From CAYXDO01 sp964463485 (GTDB taxonomy: Bacteria; Myxococcota; Kuafuiibacteriia; Kuafuiibacteriales; Kuafuiibacteriaceae): a DNA stretch of 41,314 nt. Position numbers and translations under genes: made by a program. Positions 27,872 to 37,055 of the stretch are shown one piece after another (positions within the stretch are counted from its first letter, which is position 1; the number at the start of each line of letters is the position of its first letter). Location: NCBI GenBank assembly GCA_964463485.1, contig CAYXDO010000096.1, positions 1 to 41,314 of the forward strand. The letters run 5' to 3'. Below the pieces are notes generated by a model. That model had not been told where the DNA came from and searched no databases. It saw only the letters and a list, made by a program, of their open reading frames with translations.

Positions 27872-28690
27872 CTAATTTGGCCGTTCACGCTGGGCTTCGT
27901 CCTCGCGAAGGTGGCATTTTTTGTATTTTTTTCGGCTGCCGCACCAGCAGAGATCATTGCGGCCCAAGGACCTCCGCGCCTCCTCTTGGGTCGCCCGGTC
28001 GACGTAGTCGCGCACCTGAGCTTCCGACTCCTGCGTGACCCGGGCAACCCGGGCACCCTGCTCGGCGCTCAGGACTCCCCCGAGCGCCCTGATCGCACCG
28101 ACGAGCTCGGTGACCTCGAAGCCCGCGGCGAGGGGCACGTCCGAGGACTCTTCGAGGTCGCGCTGATCGAGCGCCACCATAAGCGGCTGTAAGGCGCGCG
28201 AGTCACCATAGCGGGCGAGCGACGCGGGCGCGAGCTCGTCTTTGCGCGCGAGAGCCTCGAGGAGCACGACGTAGATGCGCTCGTCCTTGCATCCCAAGCT
28301 CGCCAGAGCACGATCGAGCCGACCCTTTTGGAGCTCGGTGTTGGCCGACGCTCGAGCGGCCAAGAGGGGCTCGAGCGCGGCCGGGCCAAAGCGGCTCAAG
28401 CCCTCGAGGGCCTGGTCGAAGGCGATCTCCACGTCGGCGCGCTCGAGCAGGATCCGAATGAAGCTCGGGATCGCTCGGAGGCATCCACGCAGGCTCAGCA
28501 GCTCCATCGCGTGGATGGGGCCGTAGCCTCCCCCCAAGCCTTCGATCGGGGCGAGCGCTGGGTCATCGAGGATTTCCAGGAGCGCTTCGTCGGCCTCCGC
28601 GCCGAGCGACAGCACACTCTGCCTGGCTTGCTCCGGAAGTCGCTCGATGCCGCGAATGACCAGGCTTCGCACACGTTGGCGAGCGCTCAC
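27872..28690 (-). CDS. HEAT-repeat-like protein with C-terminal SEC-C zinc motif
   Basis: A 272-residue soluble protein, mostly helical with HEAT/armadillo-like units (e.g. FDQALEGLSRFGPAALEPLL and SLARYGDSRALQPLMVALD). It ends with a SEC-C metal-binding motif at about 243-265 (GRNDLCWCGSRKKYKKCH), the zinc ligand set also found at the SecA C-terminus and in many small proteins. The start is a GTG at 28690. It is divergent from the response regulator, 46 bp away. It could bind nucleic acid or a protein partner through the zinc motif. The kinase follows on the same strand after 50 bp; shared transcription is likely but a functional link is unproven. Confidence 0.82.
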   Translation of the reverse strand: MSARQRVRSLVIRGIERLPEQARQSVLSLGAEADEALLEILDDPALAPIEGLGGGYGPIHAMELLSLRGCLRAIPSFIRILLERADVEIAFDQALEGLSRFGPAALEPLLAARASANTELQKGRLDRALASLGCKDERIYVVLLEALARKDELAPASLARYGDSRALQPLMVALDQRDLEESSDVPLAAGFEVTELVGAIRALGGVLSAEQGARVARVTQESEAQVRDYVDRATQEEARRSLGRNDLCWCGSRKKYKKCHLREDEAQRERPN

Positions 28691-28736
28691 GTCCGCAGTC
28701 TATCCGAGCTCCCCTCGTCCGGAGTAGGCTTTCGAC

Positions 28737-29435
28737 GTGGCGCGCATCCTCGCAGTCGACGACGATCCGCACATTCGCGAAGTCGTTCGCTTCGCGCTCG
28801 AGAGCGCCGGCCACCTCGTCGACTCTGCGGAGAACGGCAAGGATGCGCTGCGGATCGCGGCGGAGCGAGCGCCTGACTTGGTCGTGCTCGACATCGTCAT
28901 GCCCGGAATGGACGGGATCGAGCTCTGTCAACGGATTCGCGCGGCGTCCACGGTGCCGGTCTTGTTCCTGTCGGCAAAAGACGACGAGATCGATCGAGTG
29001 ATCGGGCTGGAGGTGGGCGGAGATGATTACGTCACGAAGCCCTTCGGGACTCGCGAGCTCGTCTCCCGGGTGAAGGCGATGTTGCGACGGGTCGCGATGG
29101 CCAAGTCATCGCCCGCCGCGACTCGATCGGAGAGGCTCGTCGTCGGCGAGCTGACTTTGAGCGCCGAGCAGTTTTCGGTGATCTGGCGTGGGCGCTCCCT
29201 CGTGCTGACGGTGACCGAGTTCGGGATTCTGGAGACACTCATGCGGCACCCGGCGAAGGTGTACACGCGCTCGGAGCTGGTCGAGCTCGCGTATCGGTTC
29301 GACAATCACGTCACCGAGCGGACCATCGACACTCACACTCGACGTATTCGAAAGAAATTCGGAGAAGACGGAGAGCCCATCGAGACGGTGTACGGTTTGG
29401 GTTACCGACTGGGCTCGTGCGGACGGCCAGGTTGA
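28737..29435 (+). CDS. OmpR/PhoB-family response regulator (orphan)
   Basis: A 232-residue two-domain regulator. The receiver has the acidic pocket (VDDD at 7-10), phospho-acceptor Asp52 (VVLDIVMPG), the conserved Ser79 and Lys101 (VTKPF). The C-terminal winged helix (about 135-228) shows LTVTEFGILETLMRHPAKVYTR and TIDTHTRRIRKKFGE, which is OmpR/PhoB-type DNA binding to direct repeats. The start is a GTG at 28737. No histidine kinase gene lies beside it: the gene is followed by a tandem 11-bp repeat array and then a porin gene. It is probably activated by an unlinked or non-cognate kinase. Confidence 0.93.
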   Translation: MARILAVDDDPHIREVVRFALESAGHLVDSAENGKDALRIAAERAPDLVVLDIVMPGMDGIELCQRIRAASTVPVLFLSAKDDEIDRVIGLEVGGDDYVTKPFGTRELVSRVKAMLRRVAMAKSSPAATRSERLVVGELTLSAEQFSVIWRGRSLVLTVTEFGILETLMRHPAKVYTRSELVELAYRFDNHVTERTIDTHTRRIRKKFGEDGEPIETVYGLGYRLGSCGRPG

Positions 29436-29445
29436 GCCCACCGCA

Positions 29446-29500
29446 GTCGGGCCAAAGTCGGGCCAAAGTCGGGCCAAAGTCGGGCCAAAGTCGGGCCAAA
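29446..29500 (+). repeat. Five tandem 11-bp repeats (GTCGGGCCAAA)
   Basis: Five perfect copies of GTCGGGCCAAA, head to tail, starting 10 bp after the response regulator stop and ending 83 bp before the porin ATG. The 11-bp period is close to one helical turn, so the sites line up on one DNA face. OmpR/PhoB-type regulators bind direct repeats with about this spacing, so the array may be their binding site; slippage of a simple sequence is the alternative. Confidence 0.9.
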
Positions 29501-29529
29501 GAGCACCGTGGATGGCGGCTGACGAAGAG

Positions 29530-29571
29530 TTGACACAATCCTGATCACCGCGGCGGCGCAAAGTGTGTCAA
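29530..29571. promoter_or_regulatory. Inverted repeat TTGACACA/TGTGTCAA before the porin gene
   Basis: TTGACACA (29530-29537) and TGTGTCAA (29564-29571) are exact 8-bp inverted repeats 26 bp apart, ending 12 bp before the porin ATG. The left arm contains a perfect TTGACA -35, but at a 17-bp spacing the sequence is GC-rich and not -10-like. It could be an operator pair or an mRNA hairpin that hides the start region. Confidence 0.45.
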
Positions 29572-29583
29572 GACTCGTCGGCC

Positions 29584-30861
29584 ATGAATACATCATCGCC
29601 CCGTCGCGCGCCAGCGACGCACTTGATCCGCCGTTTCGCGAGAGCCGCGGCGGCCTGCACGTACTTCGCCCTGGCCTCCGGGATTTCGCCGGCCCAGGCG
29701 CTTCCGGTAGCGACCTCGAGCGTTGCCGCCATCGAGCAGTCCGAAGCCGCGGAGTCCTCGGCGCCACAGGCAACGCCCGACTTGGTGTTGCCGTTCACGA
29801 TCGGCGGATACGCCGAGGCCCTCTATTCCTTCAACTTCAACCAACCTTCGAACGGCATCACGAATTTTCGTGGGTTCGACAACCGCCACAACTCCTTCAC
29901 GCTCTCGAACGTCGCCCTCGACGCGCTCTGGGACGGCGAGCGAATCTCCGGTCGACTCACCCTTCAAATAGGTCATACTCCTTCTACATATTACCTCGCC
30001 GAACCCGCGGCTCCGGGGGCCTCCGGCTCGAGCGGGAGTGGGGCCGAGGTTTGGAAGTACGTCCAACAGGCCTACGCAGGCTATCGCTTCGACGTCGCCG
30101 AGGGCCTCCTCGTGACTGCGGGCTTGTGTCTTTCTCCGGTCGGTCCGGAGGGGATCGCGGTCCGGGACAACTGGAACTGGTCCCGGTCGAACCTGTTTTT
30201 TGCCCTGCCATTTTACCACACAGGAGCGCGCGCGGCTTTGACTTTGTCCGACTCGGTCGCGGTGACTCTCGCGGTCTACAACGGTTGGAATTCGGTCGTG
30301 GACAACAACGACGCCAAGTCGGTTTCGCTCCAGCTGAGTTTCTCCACGTCCGATCTCGCGGTGGCCGTGCTGTATTTCGGCGGAATCGAGCGCGGGGAAG
30401 AGGCTCCGGAAGGGTCGGCCTGGCGCAACCTCTTCGACGCACACCTGACCTGGCACGCCACCGACTCCGTGTCGTTCCTCGTGCACGCGAACGCGGGTTT
30501 CGAACCGAACGACTTCGGCACGAGCGCGTGGGTCGCCGGAGCGGTGTACGCGCGGGCGAAGCTCGCGAGTGAGCTGTACTTGGCGCTGCGGGGTGACTTC
30601 TTCGACGAGCTCGTCGCCGACGGGCCGAACGGCACGGCCAGCGCGATCTTTTGGCCGGTCGCCTGGGTCGCGTCGGGAACCTTGACCGTCGACTACCGTC
30701 CGCACGAGCGTGTGTCGATTCGGCTCGAGTACCGGCACGATCAGGCGGAGGGTGACATGTACTTTGGTGACGACGTGGCTGGCGACGGAGCCACCACGCC
30801 GTTCGGGGCCAATCGAGACCACCAGGACACCTTGACCGCCGGTGTCACGACTTGGTTCTGA
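29584..30861 (+). CDS. Outer-membrane beta-barrel porin (BBP2/OmpL-like)
   Basis: A 425-residue protein. A signal peptide (about 1-38, ending SPAQA) is followed by a short Ser/Ala/Glu-rich linker and a barrel. The first strands (IGGYAEALYSFNFNQPSNGI, then RGFDNRHNSF) match the start of beta-barrel-porin-2/OmpL-like proteins, and the protein ends in an aromatic residue (TTWF), the usual signal for BAM insertion. The ATG at 29584 is preferred over a GTG at 29563 because it gives a normal signal peptide. It probably forms a passive channel for small solutes; the solute is unknown. The response regulator and repeat array upstream suggest it is regulated by that regulator. Confidence 0.85.
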   Translation: MNTSSPRRAPATHLIRRFARAAAACTYFALASGISPAQALPVATSSVAAIEQSEAAESSAPQATPDLVLPFTIGGYAEALYSFNFNQPSNGITNFRGFDNRHNSFTLSNVALDALWDGERISGRLTLQIGHTPSTYYLAEPAAPGASGSSGSGAEVWKYVQQAYAGYRFDVAEGLLVTAGLCLSPVGPEGIAVRDNWNWSRSNLFFALPFYHTGARAALTLSDSVAVTLAVYNGWNSVVDNNDAKSVSLQLSFSTSDLAVAVLYFGGIERGEEAPEGSAWRNLFDAHLTWHATDSVSFLVHANAGFEPNDFGTSAWVAGAVYARAKLASELYLALRGDFFDELVADGPNGTASAIFWPVAWVASGTLTVDYRPHERVSIRLEYRHDQAEGDMYFGDDVAGDGATTPFGANRDHQDTLTAGVTTWF

Positions 30862-31021
30862 CGTCCGAAGCCTCGGGCTGCTTCCACTCGAGCTCAGCTC
30901 AAAAATCGCCTCGTCCGGCGCTCGAAGCTCGGGTCGTTTGACCTCGGGTCCGGAGTCGCTGTAGAGAGGCGCACTTGAAACGTCCTACGACCGCTTGCGA
31001 ATTTCTGCGTGAAACGACCCT

Positions 31022-33427
31022 ATGACTACGCTCAACGCCGCCGCATTGGCTCTGCTGACCGCATTTTGCACACTCTCTGTTCAAGTGCTGGTTCACGGCA
31101 TGGTTTCGGCGAAGCTATTGAACAACTATGCGTTCGTCGTCATCTCGCTCACGATGCTCGGCTTCGCCCTCTCTGGCGTCGTCCTGACGAGATTGCAGCG
31201 GTCATTCTTCGACAATTTCGCCGACGCGATGTCCTGGTGCGCCGCGCTCTTCACGGTGGGTACAATCGGAGTCTCTGCGCTCTTCTACCGCGCTGGGTTC
31301 GGCGGAGAGCTGGCCGCGACGCGCCCGGCGTTCATGTTGGCCACGTTTCGGTGGCTCCCACTCGCGCTCTTGTACGCGCTCCCCTTCGCCTGCTGTGGCC
31401 TCATGCTTGGGGCGCTGCTCGCGGCGCCGAAGGTCTCCGCTCGCCGGGTCTACTTCTTCGACCTCGTCGGTTCGGCGCTGGGCGCCCTCCTCGTGCTCCC
31501 GGCGATCAGCGGCCTGGGCGTCGAGCGAGCCACCGCCCTGGCTTGCGCAACTCTCCTCGTTGGAGCGGCGATCGTCTTGCCGCCGAAACGCCCCCTCACG
31601 CGAGGGGCGGTCGCGTTCGCCTTGGCGCTCGACGCGCTCACCGGCATCTATCCCGATCGCGTGTTGGAGCTGCGCTATCCGGCCGGCACCATGCTCTCCG
31701 CCACCCAAATCCCTGGCGCCTACGAACGAGTCGAACACGTCGCTTGGGATCCCTTGGCTAGAATCGAGCTCAGTCGGATCAGACCGCCCAATCCGGAGCG
31801 CACGTTCTACCCGAGTCTTACCGGCAATGACCCCGCCTTTCTGTCGCGGTTCCGGAAAATGTTCTCTCAGAACAACTACGCCTTTACCTACGCGGTCGAT
31901 TATGACGGGACGAAGAGCTCGATCGAAGGCATCCAGCAAACGATCTACTCAGCCGCCTATCACGCGACCTCCGCACCCTCTCCCCGCGTATTCATCATCG
32001 GAGTGGGCGGAGGGTTCGATGTCTTGAACGCGCTCTATTTCGACGCCGCGGACGTCACCGCGGTGGAAATCAACGCCGCGACCGTCGGCATGCTGACCCG
32101 AACGGCGCGTGACTACTTTCAGAAGTGGGTTGAAGATCCTCGTGTCCATCTGGTGAATGGCGAGGGAAGACACACTCTGGCCGCCACAGACGCTCGCTTC
32201 GACGTCCTCCAACTCTCCGGAGTAGACTCCTACGCCGGCACGCCCGGAGCCGCTCACGTGTTCTCCGAGAACTATCTCTACACGAGCGAGGCGTTCGACC
32301 TCTATCTCTCGAGGCTCACCGACGCCGGCATCATCAACATGATGCGCCTCGAATTCATCCCGCCGCGAGAGATGCTGCGCGCCCTCACGACGGCCGTCGC
32401 CGCGCTCCGGCGAACCGGCGTCGAACGGCCTGCCGATCACGTCGTGATGCTCACCGCAACGAACGCTCATTTCACCGCGATGCTGGTCAAGAAGGTCCCC
32501 TTCTCGGAGCCCGAGCTCCGCCGCATCGAGGAGTGGGCGTCGAAGAGCCCCTATTTTGGAGTCTCCGCGGCGCCGAGTCTCAACCACCGACGGGCGAACG
32601 CGTACCAAGCGTTCCTTTCGCTCGGTGACTCGGTGCGAGAGGACGAATTCATCGCGACCTATCCCTTCGACATCGCCCCCGTCGATGACAACCGACCCTT
32701 CTTCTTCAGGTACTCCTTTTGGTGGCATCTGTTCCCGGAGGATGGCTTCGTTTGGGAGAGTATCCCGGTGATGGAGTACAGCGTGCTCATTCTCCTCGGG
32801 TTGGTCGGGTTTGCTGCGATCTTCTGCATCCAAGTTCCGCTTCGGATCCTTGCCAAGGCCGGCCTCGCGACGCCTCACGGTTTTCGGACCGCGGTCTTTT
32901 TTGGCGGAGCGGGCGTTGGATATCTCGCCATCGAGGTGGCGCTCCTTCAGAAATTCGGTCATTTCCTCGGGCATCCCAACTACGCGCTCTCGGTCGTGCT
33001 CGCGTCGCTCTTGTTCGCGTCCGGTCTGGGCTCCCTGTGGTCCTCGACGATCGTCAAAGCCCTCGGAGGGCTGCGCTTCGTGAGTTATGTGCTCGCCGTT
33101 CTCATCCTCGTGGAATATCGGTGGCTCCTGCCCAGGCTGACGGACCTCGTCGGCTGGAGCTTCTCCGTCCGCGCCCTGCTCGTGTTTTCGCTGGTGGCGC
33201 CGATCGGTATCTGTCTCGGCACCTTTGTTCCCACGGCGCTCGAAATCCTCAAAGCCCGCACGCCGGACGTGGTGCCGTGGGCGTGGGGCATCAACGGCAT
33301 CTTCTCGGTGCTCGCTCCCGTCGCAGGCGCGGCGGTGTCGCTGAGTTGGGGCATGAACGCACTCCTCTTGTCCGCCATCCCCATCTACCTCGTCGTGGGT
33401 CTCGCGCTTCCCGAGACCGAGCGATGA
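31022..33427 (+). CDS. Membrane-embedded spermidine-synthase-like protein
   Basis: An 801-residue protein with three parts. N-terminal TM helices (about 1-215, roughly six) lead to a cytoplasmic or periplasmic Rossmann-like domain (about 230-600). This domain has the SAM/dcSAM-binding motif VFIIGVGGGFDVLNAL and VEINAATVGML, plus LQLSGVDSYAG and YLYTSEAFDLYL, as in spermidine-synthase-fold proteins. C-terminal TM helices (about 608-800) complete it. This triple arrangement is a recognised family of membrane proteins of unknown role, found in many proteobacteria. Aminopropyl transfer is not established for it. The ATG at 31022 has no clear ribosome site, and the gene is preceded by a 160-bp gap after the porin. 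It appears to be transcribed alone. Confidence 0.85.
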   Translation: MTTLNAAALALLTAFCTLSVQVLVHGMVSAKLLNNYAFVVISLTMLGFALSGVVLTRLQRSFFDNFADAMSWCAALFTVGTIGVSALFYRAGFGGELAATRPAFMLATFRWLPLALLYALPFACCGLMLGALLAAPKVSARRVYFFDLVGSALGALLVLPAISGLGVERATALACATLLVGAAIVLPPKRPLTRGAVAFALALDALTGIYPDRVLELRYPAGTMLSATQIPGAYERVEHVAWDPLARIELSRIRPPNPERTFYPSLTGNDPAFLSRFRKMFSQNNYAFTYAVDYDGTKSSIEGIQQTIYSAAYHATSAPSPRVFIIGVGGGFDVLNALYFDAADVTAVEINAATVGMLTRTARDYFQKWVEDPRVHLVNGEGRHTLAATDARFDVLQLSGVDSYAGTPGAAHVFSENYLYTSEAFDLYLSRLTDAGIINMMRLEFIPPREMLRALTTAVAALRRTGVERPADHVVMLTATNAHFTAMLVKKVPFSEPELRRIEEWASKSPYFGVSAAPSLNHRRANAYQAFLSLGDSVREDEFIATYPFDIAPVDDNRPFFFRYSFWWHLFPEDGFVWESIPVMEYSVLILLGLVGFAAIFCIQVPLRILAKAGLATPHGFRTAVFFGGAGVGYLAIEVALLQKFGHFLGHPNYALSVVLASLLFASGLGSLWSSTIVKALGGLRFVSYVLAVLILVEYRWLLPRLTDLVGWSFSVRALLVFSLVAPIGICLGTFVPTALEILKARTPDVVPWAWGINGIFSVLAPVAGAAVSLSWGMNALLLSAIPIYLVVGLALPETER

Positions 33428-33477
33428 TTCGACGCATGCACTACCTGCTCCCGAATGCCCGGCGCGGGTTCGTGAGC

Positions 33478-35244
33478 TCACCTGGTCAGGCGTCGGAGCT
33501 TTGATTCCCAAGGGTACAAGATCCAAAGTCGCCCCTTCCGATCCGAGCGAATTCGGCCAGGGCCACGACCCAGCGGCCAGCTCCCGGGAAGAAAACGGCC
33601 CGTCGACGTATCGAAGAGAGTGACGAATGCAGGCCACTCGGTCTGGGATTTTCGGCGCGTGCCGAGCACCATGAATTGGGCTCCGACCCACGGATGTGCG
33701 CTCGTAGGATTTCCAGGCTCCTCAAAAAAAGCTACCTCCTCGTGAACGAGCTCGCTCGGGACAGCGACGGAGACGCTGGGGCGCTGGCGCGCCACCGAGA
33801 TGAGCACTCGGCCGCCCACCACTGCGACGACATCCGTCACCGAGTTGCCGTCGCGAAACCCAGACGGCTCGAGCGTGAGCGAATTCTCCGCCCCATTTTC
33901 CACATCCCACCAAGAGATGCGCCCGGCCGAAGGCCCATCGAAACCCAGAACCAACTCCCGCTCCGAGCTCGTAGCTGCCGCGCGTAGCGCCTCGCCGGGC
34001 TGCGCCGCCGTGACGTCGACGAGCTCGAGCCGCTCGCCTCGGTACCGGACCATGATGGACCGAATCTCCTGGCAATCGTCACCCTCGCCTAAACGAAGGC
34101 CCACGACGACAGTGTCACCTGATTCTTCGAGCGCCGCCGTCTCCAGACACGTCGTCGGATCGATGCTCACGACGGTCCTCTCCGAGCCGTCCACGAGTCG
34201 GCCCTCCGGATCGAACCGGGCGATCGCCAGGGTGGAGCCCCGAGTGAACAGACCGAGGAAGCCATCGCTGTATGAATCACGCAGCAGACGAGTCAAACAC
34301 GAGGGCGCGGGAACCACCCTGCGGTCCAGCGTCTCGGCGTCGAAGAGCTCGAGGTGTCCCGGATTCCCGTTACAACTCACGACCGCCGAACCGTCGCTGG
34401 CCGAAACTACCACTCGGTCCTCGAGAACGGCAAAATCATACGCGTAACCCATCTCGCGAGCGCTGGGCGGGAGCAGCATCGAGTCGGGAGGATCGAACGG
34501 ATCAAGGTTCGAGTCGTGAATCGACGTCTCCGCGACCACGAAGGGAGGCTCGGTTGGTCGCAGGTCCGCGGACACCTCACAGCTCGGCGAAGCGCAGCGA
34601 AGCGACATCACCGAGCCCGCCGGATCTCGACCGGAGCAATCCCAGCCAGCCGAGCCAAGATTCAGACAAACTCGTCCGTCGAACCCTACGCGAGCGTCGA
34701 GCTCGCTCGTCAACTCGGGACATGCGAATCGAACGTCGAAGCCACAGCGCTCTCGTCGTGTCACCTTGGGCTGGCACGCCTCCTCGAAGCAGTCGAATCG
34801 AAACGAAAGTCGCTCCGGCAAAAGCTCCGGGCAGACTTGCCGAACCCAGGCGGCAGTCACTCGCGGTGCCACCACGTCGCGCAACCCATCTGACGTCCAG
34901 GCCAGAGCAACCAACGGGGTGGGAAGCGATTGCTCACAACCCGCGGCTTCGGTGAGCGGATCCGTGAGCGGCGTACTCTCCGTGACTCCTGCCGAACCTA
35001 GCTGGTCCGACGTCCACCCGAGGATCCTGGACTCATCGCTCGCGCTCGCAATGACGACTCCTGGTACATAGCTCGCGATACCCGAAGACTTCGTGACCCT
35101 GCCCTGGTCGTCGACGTCGAGCACGGCGACGTATTGGATGGACTCCGAGATTTCGAGGCGAGCGGGAAGGGAGCAGCTCGCCGCGAGTCCCAAGATCGAG
35201 AGACTCGTGCAGAACGAGCGGCGTCTAGGCTTATTCGAGCTCAT
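33478..35244 (-). CDS. Exported lipoprotein, function unknown (beta-propeller-like)
   Basis: A 588-residue lipoprotein. After a basic n-region (MSSNKPRRR) and a hydrophobic stretch, the lipobox AASC gives Cys24. The rest is beta-rich with recurring Gly/Asp turns and short strands (DRVVVSASDGSAVVS and GSTLAIARFDPEGRLVDGSE), which suggests a WD40- or NHL-like propeller, though no clear repeat could be aligned by eye. Paired cysteines are frequent between about 95 and 230, so disulfides are likely. The start ATG at 35244 overlaps the upstream stop as ATGA; the frame is open 24 codons further upstream, inside the previous gene. It forms a two-gene operon with the exported membrane protein. Function unknown. 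Confidence 0.75.
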   Translation of the reverse strand: MSSNKPRRRSFCTSLSILGLAASCSLPARLEISESIQYVAVLDVDDQGRVTKSSGIASYVPGVVIASASDESRILGWTSDQLGSAGVTESTPLTDPLTEAAGCEQSLPTPLVALAWTSDGLRDVVAPRVTAAWVRQVCPELLPERLSFRFDCFEEACQPKVTRRERCGFDVRFACPELTSELDARVGFDGRVCLNLGSAGWDCSGRDPAGSVMSLRCASPSCEVSADLRPTEPPFVVAETSIHDSNLDPFDPPDSMLLPPSAREMGYAYDFAVLEDRVVVSASDGSAVVSCNGNPGHLELFDAETLDRRVVPAPSCLTRLLRDSYSDGFLGLFTRGSTLAIARFDPEGRLVDGSERTVVSIDPTTCLETAALEESGDTVVVGLRLGEGDDCQEIRSIMVRYRGERLELVDVTAAQPGEALRAAATSSERELVLGFDGPSAGRISWWDVENGAENSLTLEPSGFRDGNSVTDVVAVVGGRVLISVARQRPSVSVAVPSELVHEEVAFFEEPGNPTSAHPWVGAQFMVLGTRRKSQTEWPAFVTLFDTSTGRFLPGSWPLGRGPGRIRSDRKGRLWILYPWESKLRRLTR

Positions 35245-36542
35245 CGCGGATTCAAGGCCAGGGTCGCGGTCGCCCCGAGCGCGCCGACGCCCACGCCCAT
35301 CAGGAGCGCCTTCCACGGGAACTCGGTGTCATCATCCAGAAGCTCGAGGCCCGCGCCTGCGCCCGCACCCAGGCCGAGCAGGAACACACTCGCCTGTAGC
35401 CAGGTGAGTCCGGCCGGATTCACCGACTCTGCCCCAACCGCGGGCGCTCGCTCCGTCGAGAAACCAAACCCAGGCTGACCAAGCCCGTGACAGTCGGAAT
35501 CTCCCGAGACTACGCAACCCGTGCGAACCGACCCGGCGACGGCGGCTGACACGATCGCCAAACCGATGCCGGCGGCAAAGCTGGCGAGCGCGGCCCCGCG
35601 AACCCACCCACGAGCAGGATGCGCTTCGACTGGCAGCTCGAAGGCTGGCAAGGTCACGTCGGTGATGCCACCGGGCTCGACGACGAGACGCGCGCGAAAG
35701 GATCGGTTCGGAATGGAGAGAACTCTCGCGCCCGGCACGACGTCGACCAGCTCCATCCGGGCTGTCAGCGCTCGCGCAACGACCTTCCCGTCAAGCAAAA
35801 TCTCGTCCCCTGTAGTCGTACCGGACAAGCGGACCTGCCCGAGCGGTGTGAACTCGACGGGAGAGTAGCCCCGAAGCTGCGTCTCCACCAACTTGCGGAA
35901 GTAACTACGGAGGCTCGACGGGTCGCTCACGTCGATGACCTCCGGCTCCGTCGCGCGGACCAACTCCAGCACTTGGCGCTCGGCGGCTTGACGCCACCCC
36001 TCGGATCGAGGCGCCGTGCGCAACTTCTCGAGCGCCGAGTCCGTGTCGACCACGATGGCGGCGACGCGATCTTCTCCCGCACGAAGCGGAGCGATCGTGA
36101 GTACGAGGAGGAAGCGCGCGACCCGCATCGGCCCCCCCTCGGCCGCCAAGACCCGCGCCTCGATCGAGGGTTCGATCGAGCCACCCGGCCGCTCCATCGC
36201 GAGCCGATCGTAGTCCGGACGAGCGAGCTCTACCCAGCAACTCACTCTCGTCTCTCGCGCGCACTTGCCGATCGCGACCGCGTCGATCCCGAGCTGCTCG
36301 AACGAAAGGAGCTCGATCCGCGATGCCCGAGTCAACTCCGTCCGAGCGGCCTCGAAGACCGCCGCGCTGGACGCTCCCGAGCTCGTGCCCTGAGGTGACA
36401 CGATCAGAAAGGCCATCGGCGTGCGTTCGCCTGCGCTCTCGGCAGTCTCTGCCCTTGCCACAGAGATGCTCGAGAACAGGAGCGCGAACGAGCAAAACGA
36501 GCTCGCAACCGCAGGCAACCGGAATAGTCGATCGGTCGTCAT
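35241..36542 (-). CDS. Exported protein with PEGA-like segment and C-terminal TM helices, function unknown
   Basis: A 433-residue protein. A signal peptide (about 1-31, ending SVARA) precedes a periplasmic domain of unrecognised family, with a short PEGA-like beta stretch (about 240-310: LLDGKVVARALTARMELVDVVPGARVLSI). Three hydrophobic segments follow (about 320-345, 380-402 and 410-432). Members of this architecture are common in myxobacterial genomes as lipoprotein or TPR partners. The start is the ATG at 36542 without a strong ribosome site. Its stop overlaps the next lipoprotein gene by 4 bp. A role in envelope stress or signalling is only a guess. Confidence 0.75.
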   Translation of the reverse strand: MTTDRLFRLPAVASSFCSFALLFSSISVARAETAESAGERTPMAFLIVSPQGTSSGASSAAVFEAARTELTRASRIELLSFEQLGIDAVAIGKCARETRVSCWVELARPDYDRLAMERPGGSIEPSIEARVLAAEGGPMRVARFLLVLTIAPLRAGEDRVAAIVVDTDSALEKLRTAPRSEGWRQAAERQVLELVRATEPEVIDVSDPSSLRSYFRKLVETQLRGYSPVEFTPLGQVRLSGTTTGDEILLDGKVVARALTARMELVDVVPGARVLSIPNRSFRARLVVEPGGITDVTLPAFELPVEAHPARGWVRGAALASFAAGIGLAIVSAAVAGSVRTGCVVSGDSDCHGLGQPGFGFSTERAPAVGAESVNPAGLTWLQASVFLLGLGAGAGAGLELLDDDTEFPWKALLMGVGVGALGATATLALNPR

Positions 36543-36667
36543 GGAAACTCGTGAACGAGGCTCAGATCCATGAGCCCCTGGAGATCTCGAATGCGATAGC
36601 CGTCAGGCGAATCTCGCGTACGAGTCTTGCGAAAGTGCCGATGCGGCAGTCCTCGACGCAGCCGACT

Positions 36668-36724
36668 GAGTGCGGCGCGCCGTTGCCGTTGCCGTTGCCG
36701 AAACTCATGATCCCGTTCATCCTG
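36668..36724. repeat. Direct repeat A at four-helix-bundle gene 3' end
   Basis: It shares with repeat B (37056-37109) an exact 26-bp segment (36697-36722 and 37082-37107, beginning GCCGAAACTCATGATCCC) and a less exact GAGTGCGG plus CCGTTG run before it. The four-helix-bundle gene stop lies inside its last bases (36717-36719). Copies at the end of a four-helix-bundle gene and some 390 bp away suggest that a second such gene once ended at copy B. Confidence 0.8.
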
Positions 36725-36956
36725 CCATCTTCACCAACGTTGACACGATTCGGTGCAACGGAGTCCCTCGAATGAACTGCGCCTCGTCGACGAGATTCAG
36801 AATGCGAGACGCATCCAGGACGGCCCCGCATTCGTGGGCGGACCCACGAGCGATATCGTAGAATCGAGCCCGATCATCCTTTCCCCGCTTCCCATAGCCT
36901 TCGGCGATGTTCAGTGGGATTGAGAGCGATGCCTCCGACCGGCACCGCTCGTTCAT
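36717..36956 (-). pseudogene. Truncated four-helix-bundle (23S rRNA intervening-sequence-type) protein
   Basis: From the ATG at 36956 the frame gives 79 residues. The central and C-terminal part is an excellent match to the four-helix-bundle/S23 family: SIPLNIAEGYGKRGKDDRARFYDIARGSAHECG, then LNLVDEA and LVKMAG. The expected N-terminal helix (about 40 residues before SIPLNIAEG, with the R-x-A-x-S region) is missing, since upstream sequence in all frames is Arg- and Ser-rich and not helix-like. A short protein could still be made, so pseudogene is the likelier but not certain call. Family proteins are encoded in rRNA intervening sequences and also at scattered chromosomal loci. Confidence 0.7.
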
Positions 36957-37055
36957 ACCACTCGGCGACCGCGACGGCGACGGACGGTAACTCCGACCAG
37001 CATCGTAGCCTTGGCACCGGGGACTACCCGGGACCGGATCGCCGATGAACGCAAG

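Noticed and set aside
31949..33691. 580-codon open frame opposite the spermidine-synthase-like gene
   Set aside because: Antisense shadow; hydrophilic sequence without domains, while the + strand gives clear TM helices and a SAM motif.
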